A DNA stretch of 64,000 nucleotides, from contig NC_079371.1 in NCBI RefSeq assembly GCF_021018895.1, positions 8,759,501 to 8,823,500 of the forward strand. Direction: 5' to 3'. This document shows, piece by piece, positions 62,379 through 64,000 of the stretch (the stretch's first letter is position 1; the number at the start of each line of letters is the position of its first letter). Below the pieces are notes generated by a model. That model did no database searches. It was not told where the DNA came from and saw only the letters and a list, made by a program, of their open reading frames with translations. The position numbers and the translations under genes are program-made. This DNA comes from Seriola aureovittata. Lineage: Eukaryota > Chordata > Actinopteri > Carangiformes > Carangidae.

Positions 62379-62522
62379 CAACCTGAGCAACAACAAGTTG
62401 CGGGACATCCGCGAGGGTGTGTTCGACGGAGCTGCTGGAGTTCTGGAGCTGCTGCTGACAGGAAACAAGCTAACTGGGCTGCAGGGACGCATGTTCAGAG
62501 GTCTCACTGGCCTGAAAACTCT
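62379..62522 (+). CDS. slit3: slit3 exon: two fused LRRs of D3
   Basis: This 144-nt phase-2 exon lies between TCCTGCAG and GTAAGT. It reads [36 protein letters not shown] and [11 protein letters not shown](L). It matches SLIT3 NLSNNK...(V/I)REG.FDGAA.V.EL.LTGN.L....GR.FRGL.GLKTL. Both LRR consensus cores (LSNNKL and LTGNKL) are intact. Confidence 0.98.
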
Positions 62523-63868
62523 GTAAGTTCTTTATAAGAGTGTGTTTGACTGTGTACAGTTGTGGTCTGAATGTTCAGAAAATTAATATTATGCGATTAC
62601 GTAGGCTACAGGTAAGTAATCCCACTGGTTTGAATGTTCTTCCCGTCACTCTACAGAGTGGTAATGAATGCTGATTAAAATGTGTAAAAGCTTATTTTTT
62701 ACTCAACAAAGAGATGGTAGAGGTAAATAAAGCACAGAGCAAGTAGACCTGAGAGGATGAATGTAAAGGATAAGCAGGTAATCACATAAATGTGACTAAA
62801 AACAAGGCCATCGTATAATGACTACACACGAGTCTTTTAACGGTTCAGTCAATGTGTCAGTCTTGTTTTTCAAGTAGCCATGTGAAATGAGGATTTTTTT
62901 GCAAAGCATGTTGTTGACTGTTTCTACGTGATTATATAGAGCTCAGTTGTTGTGTTTACTGCCCGAGTGCTACAGTATATTTCCTGAAAAAATGGCCACC
63001 AAGTGTTGTCGTGGTTGGGACTGCTAGTTGTGAACATCTTACACCATGCAGACTTTGACTTGTGTGAGCATCTTACTGATTGTAGGCTTCATTAACTTTT
63101 TCTTTTCCAGACTGAAAAGAGAGGAGAAGGTTTGTTTACTCACTCACCCTGAAATCAAGGCTAATGACAGCATATTGTTGTTCCTCTAATTTGGAGACCC
63201 ACCATAAACAGGCTAGCGTCCAATTAGGGGTTACAGGATAGTGTACAAAATCATGAGCTAATGTTGTCTGTGTATGCTCAGTAATGACTAGCTAATGCTA
63301 TCGTGTGTATATATATATGCCGGCTAATGACTCTCTAATGGTATCATGGCTGTCTCTGCATTATGTTAAGAGGCTCCCTGCTCCAGTAATAGCCTTGCTA
63401 ACTAGGTTAGCCCATCCCAGAGATTGCTAATGCTAACTAACTCAGTTTGCCTGGTCCCACATGACTGAATGTCAAAAGCTAATGTCACATTACAGAGTCT
63501 GTCACGGTTGTCTTTTGGGAACTGGTTTGAATTTACCCATGCTTCCTGTTTTATCTTTTGTTCATGTCATTATGGGTTATGTTCTTTTATCCTCTTCATC
63601 TGACCCTTTTTATCCACCAAAATTATGTAAATGTTTTACTTTTTATTCAACTTTTTTACAGACTAAGACTGTCTGTCAAAACACATCCCTCGAGTAAAAG
63701 GAAGAATAGAAGTATAACCAATGCCTGATCCATCAGTTTAAAGTTTTTAACATTTGGGTACTAAGATTTATGCATCAAAAGCTTGATTTTCCTGTGGTCT
63801 CCTGTTCAAGTTAAAACAAAATGTGCAAGCAATGACTTTTTAGCATTATTTGGTGCTTGTGTTTCCAG
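62523..63868 (+). other. slit3: intron within D3
   Basis: Unique AT-rich sequence without large microsatellites. A cluster of GCTAATG words lies at 63257-63484. Nothing else was recognised. Confidence 0.85.
63257..63484. promoter_or_regulatory. cluster of GCTAATG motifs
   Basis: GCTAATG occurs at 63257, 63291, 63323, 63426 and 63478, with CTAATG at 63335 and the related TAATGAC word nearby. All are on the + strand within 228 bp. It could be a homeodomain-type binding-site cluster or a decayed tandem repeat; function is inference. Confidence 0.3.
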
Positions 63869-64000
63869 AATGCTGCGGAGTAACCAGATCAGCTGCATTG
63901 ACAACAGTACGTTTACGGGTCTGAGCTCGGTGCGTCTGCTGTCTCTTTACGACAACAGGATCTCCAGCATCGCCCCAGGAGCCTTCTCCACCCTGCACTC
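63869..64000 (+). CDS. slit3: slit3 exon: LRRs of D3, cut by the window end
   Basis: The exon begins after TTTCCAG in phase 2 and runs off the window after 132 nt; a 144-nt two-LRR exon is expected, so about 12 nt are missing. It reads [36 protein letters not shown] and [34 protein letters not shown] matches SLIT3. The next exon should encode the D3 cap. Confidence 0.97.

Overview
The window is one stretch of a teleost fish genome and lies entirely inside one gene, slit3, on the + strand. The fish assignment rests on the density of (CA)n/(GT)n and (CT)n microsatellites, vertebrate-style short exons in long introns, and dispersed repeats that I recognise from memory as common in percomorph fish. 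Thirteen distinct coding exons plus one exact duplicate exon can be placed. All have AG acceptors and GT donors, and all phases agree: LRR exons end in phase 2, LRRCT exons in phase 1. Joined, they give about 493 codons (517 with the duplicate) of the leucine-rich repeat (LRR) part of Slit, the secreted Robo ligand. The paralogue call comes from wording closest to SLIT3 rather than SLIT1 or SLIT2, for example [20 protein letters not shown] and RALRDLEIL. Both gene ends lie outside the window.

Layout: 1-10252 is the end of an upstream intron. Exon 10253-10324 is an LRR of domain D1. A 27.6 kb intron follows (10325-37967). Exons at 37968 and 42339 finish D1 (last LRR and LRRCT cap). Exons at 43622, 46882, 48245 (duplicated at 49205), 50732, 53852 and 54206 make D2, the domain known in Slit proteins to bind Robo Ig1. 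Exons at 57846, 60669, 62379 and 63869 start D3; the last is cut by the window end. The intron after the D2 cap (54370-57845) carries the microRNA miR-218 in sense orientation. This is the conserved vertebrate arrangement in which Slit hosts a miRNA known to target Robo transcripts.

Most notable: (1) a perfect tandem duplication of about 0.96-0.98 kb, bounded by CA microsatellites, that copies one 72-nt LRR exon in frame; it is either a very recent duplication adding an LRR to the Robo-binding domain or an assembly artefact. (2) A decayed copy of the 3' end of the D3 LRRNT exon, 140 bp downstream of the real one. (3) The miR-218 hairpin, next to imperfect ~57-bp direct repeats and a MITE-like element with 14-bp terminal inverted repeats. 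The rest of the sequence is intron: microsatellites, low-complexity purine or pyrimidine tracts, old transposon pieces and some AT-rich blocks that could be conserved regulatory elements. I found no second protein-coding gene.
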